DNA of 64,000 nucleotides from assembly GCA_963971405.1 (NCBI GenBank), contig OZ020491.1, positions 17,416,855-17,480,854 of the forward strand, written 5' to 3'. A program made the position numbers and the translations under genes. This document shows positions 62,196-64,000 of the stretch, in pieces. Numbering within the stretch: position 1 is the stretch's first letter; the number at the start of each line of letters is the position of its first letter. The notes below the pieces were generated by a model that did no database searches, was not told the DNA's origin, and worked only from the letters and a program-made list of their open reading frames with translations. This DNA comes from Psococerastis gibbosa (taxonomy: Eukaryota; Arthropoda; Insecta; Psocodea; Psocidae).

Positions 62196-63339
62196 GTCGA
62201 GGGAACCGAATTTTAATCCTAGGTCCAATTTTTCCCATTACGGTACTCAATTATTGATTGCAGTACCTGTACTAATTCATAGATATGAATGCATGTATTG
62301 CCCACCGCGGGAACTATGAGAATATAAAAAAATGTTTTGAGTCTCGGTTTAGCTTAAATAATATAATATAATATATAATAATATAATATATATAACATAT
62401 AGGGGTCCATTATGTGTAATCGTAATGTCTATCCTAGTCAGTGTATAATTAGTATTAAAAAGACCGAAAAGTAGACTGCAACGCGCTCCAAGGTGCAGGC
62501 TTAATGCTTTTCCAGATTGCCTTTAGGGCCCAATGATCGAGATTTAATGATCTCACTAGGTATTGAGAGTAGGTCGCTTGTCTAAAATTAGGCTGGAAAT
62601 GTGAATCACCAACTATACAGCTTGGCTCTCTCTTTTAATATCATATTACTCAATGTCAGGTTTAAGGGACGCTTTAAACGAACGACAGTACAACTATGTA
62701 TGGAATTTGGACTGGAGCTAATTTCGGAACCAATGCTCAATCCTTCGAATTCTTTGGGCTCTCCCAAACTCCCTCATATAGTCATAAACTTAATTACTAC
62801 AGATGATTGCGTTACTTGTCGGTGTCTGTGTGAGGGAAAAGAAGTTGAAGAGTTGAGTGCATACGTTTTTCTCTTCCTATTTTTCTGAAGCTCAAAATCA
62901 CGGGGCAGTCTATTTCAAAACGACCACCTCGAAAATAACAGAAAACCTTGCGTATTTTTTTTCTTATATCTCCGTGAATCTTTAACTCGGTTTTAATTGG
63001 GAATTTCTGCAGTCAGCAACCTTCGGGAAATAAAACCGGAAATGGCAATTCATGGATTGAAAATCCAGACCGGAAATGTTAACTTCGCGCCCAGATTTGA
63101 ATGTCGGCGTGGAGATGATAATTAAGAAATCGTGCTGGTGACCTTATAGCGCGCGATAGAGAATGACTTCACTGCTGCGCATGCGCCCTTTTCAAACTTA
63201 CCGCTTTAATGTAGCGCTGATATTCTGCAAGGATATTGAGACCTCTGCATCAGCTGGGTTGCAGCTCCACCTAAAGCGGTTTTTACTTTACGATAGCACG
63301 GCACTATTGCCTATTGGGTTTATCTAGATTCTAGAGGCA

Positions 63340-63528
63340 AATGAGCCGTTATTTTTGTAAACAAAACCCAATAAGTCGCTTGCCCCTTGGTAGTTTGGTT
63401 CTGGCGGGGAAAAAAAATTAAAAAAATACTCAATTGTCATGAAATTTGAATAAAAATATTTTTTCTGTGGAATCTTTCTATAGATGCTTTCTAACTTAAG
63501 TTATGTTTTAGGTGGTAATTAGAGTAAA
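63340..63528 (+). repeat. Dispersed repeat R60, copy 4 (3' part), interrupted by a MITE
   Basis: AAGTCGCTTGCCCCTTGGTA and the following block match the later part of copies 1 and 2. The text AACACAGCCGAACAGGTTAC continues after the MITE at 63529-63835, so the MITE inserted into this copy. Confidence 0.6.
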
Positions 63529-63835
63529 GTTGGCCATTCACGAGGGCTCCAAACGGACTCGCGCAAAGCCAAATGGCGCGTCCTGTTCCATTTGGCGTTA
63601 GCGTCATTTAGAGGGGTCATCACGACTACGCTGAACCAGTCGCTCCAAATCTTTCAAATTGTACAGTGTGATGATATGGAAGAGGTACTTTTACACTGTA
63701 CAATATGAAAGATTTGGAGCGACTGGTTCAGCGTAGTCGTGATGACCCCTCTAAATGGCGCTAACGCCAAATGGAACCCGACGCGCCATTTGGCTTTGCG
63801 CGAGTCTGTTTGGAGCCCTCGTGAATGGCCAGCTT
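63529..63835. repeat. Foldback MITE, TGGCCATTCACGAGGGCTC ends, copy 2
   Basis: Arms of about 140 bp, nearly perfect: AAACGGACTCGCG, AAATGGCGCG, AGGGGTCATCACGACTACGC, AACCAGTCGCTCCAAATC and complements. Same loop as copy 1 (GATATGGAAGAGGTAC). Confidence 0.85.
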
Positions 63836-64000
63836 AACACAGCCGAACAGGTTACTTTCCCAAGCAAATTTTTGGTTAAAATAAAATATTATTTTAATTA
63901 TGTTTAATTCATGCCTCAATTAATTATATACCCTGCCACAACACAATAATTATCATAAGGGGTAAATGGAGGACTGCGGACCGAATTTCCGCTGATTTAC

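Overview
This is eukaryotic nuclear DNA, almost certainly from an arthropod and probably an insect. It is AT-rich. Genes are broken by GT..AG introns (one is GC..AG), many introns carry transposon debris, and the slingshot start matches my recollection of the insect form. I could not run a search, so the species is open. Exon joins were made by eye from splice sites, reading phase and family conservation.

Layout. (1) 1-5136 (+): 3' part of a low-complexity Pro/Ser/Thr/Glu/Arg-rich protein gene running off the left edge; a 200-N gap lies at 1263-1462. (2) 6908-10381 (+): AFG2B (SPATA5L1), a two-domain AAA ATPase, four exons. (3) 10382-13031: spacer full of foldback elements. (4) 13032-28808 (+): VPS35L, the Retriever scaffold, fifteen exons, with a Harbinger transposon, Penelope and LINE pieces, many palindromes and one tandemly duplicated exon in its introns. 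(5) 28894-30135 (-): OXSM-type 3-oxoacyl-ACP synthase in one exon, tail to tail with VPS35L. (6) 30289-32737 (-): SBDS, three exons, with a probable GC-AG intron. (7) 33203 (+): first exon of slingshot, head to head with SBDS; its second exon is at 59209-59261, so the rest of the window is essentially slingshot introns 1 and 2.

The host genes are housekeeping: 60S ribosome maturation (AFG2B, SBDS), endosomal recycling (VPS35L), mitochondrial fatty acid synthesis (OXSM) and cofilin dephosphorylation (slingshot). They form no operon; packing is tightest at the VPS35L/OXSM/SBDS/slingshot junctions.

The most unusual content is a superfamily of foldback (long inverted repeat) elements, at least fourteen copies. 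They share only a short end (GGCG..ATTCCAC), a 3-bp A/T-only target duplication (TTA, TAA or ATA) and a central GGTAGCAGAC / GTCTGCTACC core. The arms between differ from copy to copy yet stay self-complementary. Several are nested inside one another, and two appear to have moved as composites using one outer and one inner end. Other palindromic families, tRNA-like SINEs, a Penelope element with inverted terminal repeats and a hammerhead-ribozyme-like core, and LINE fragments fill the remainder.
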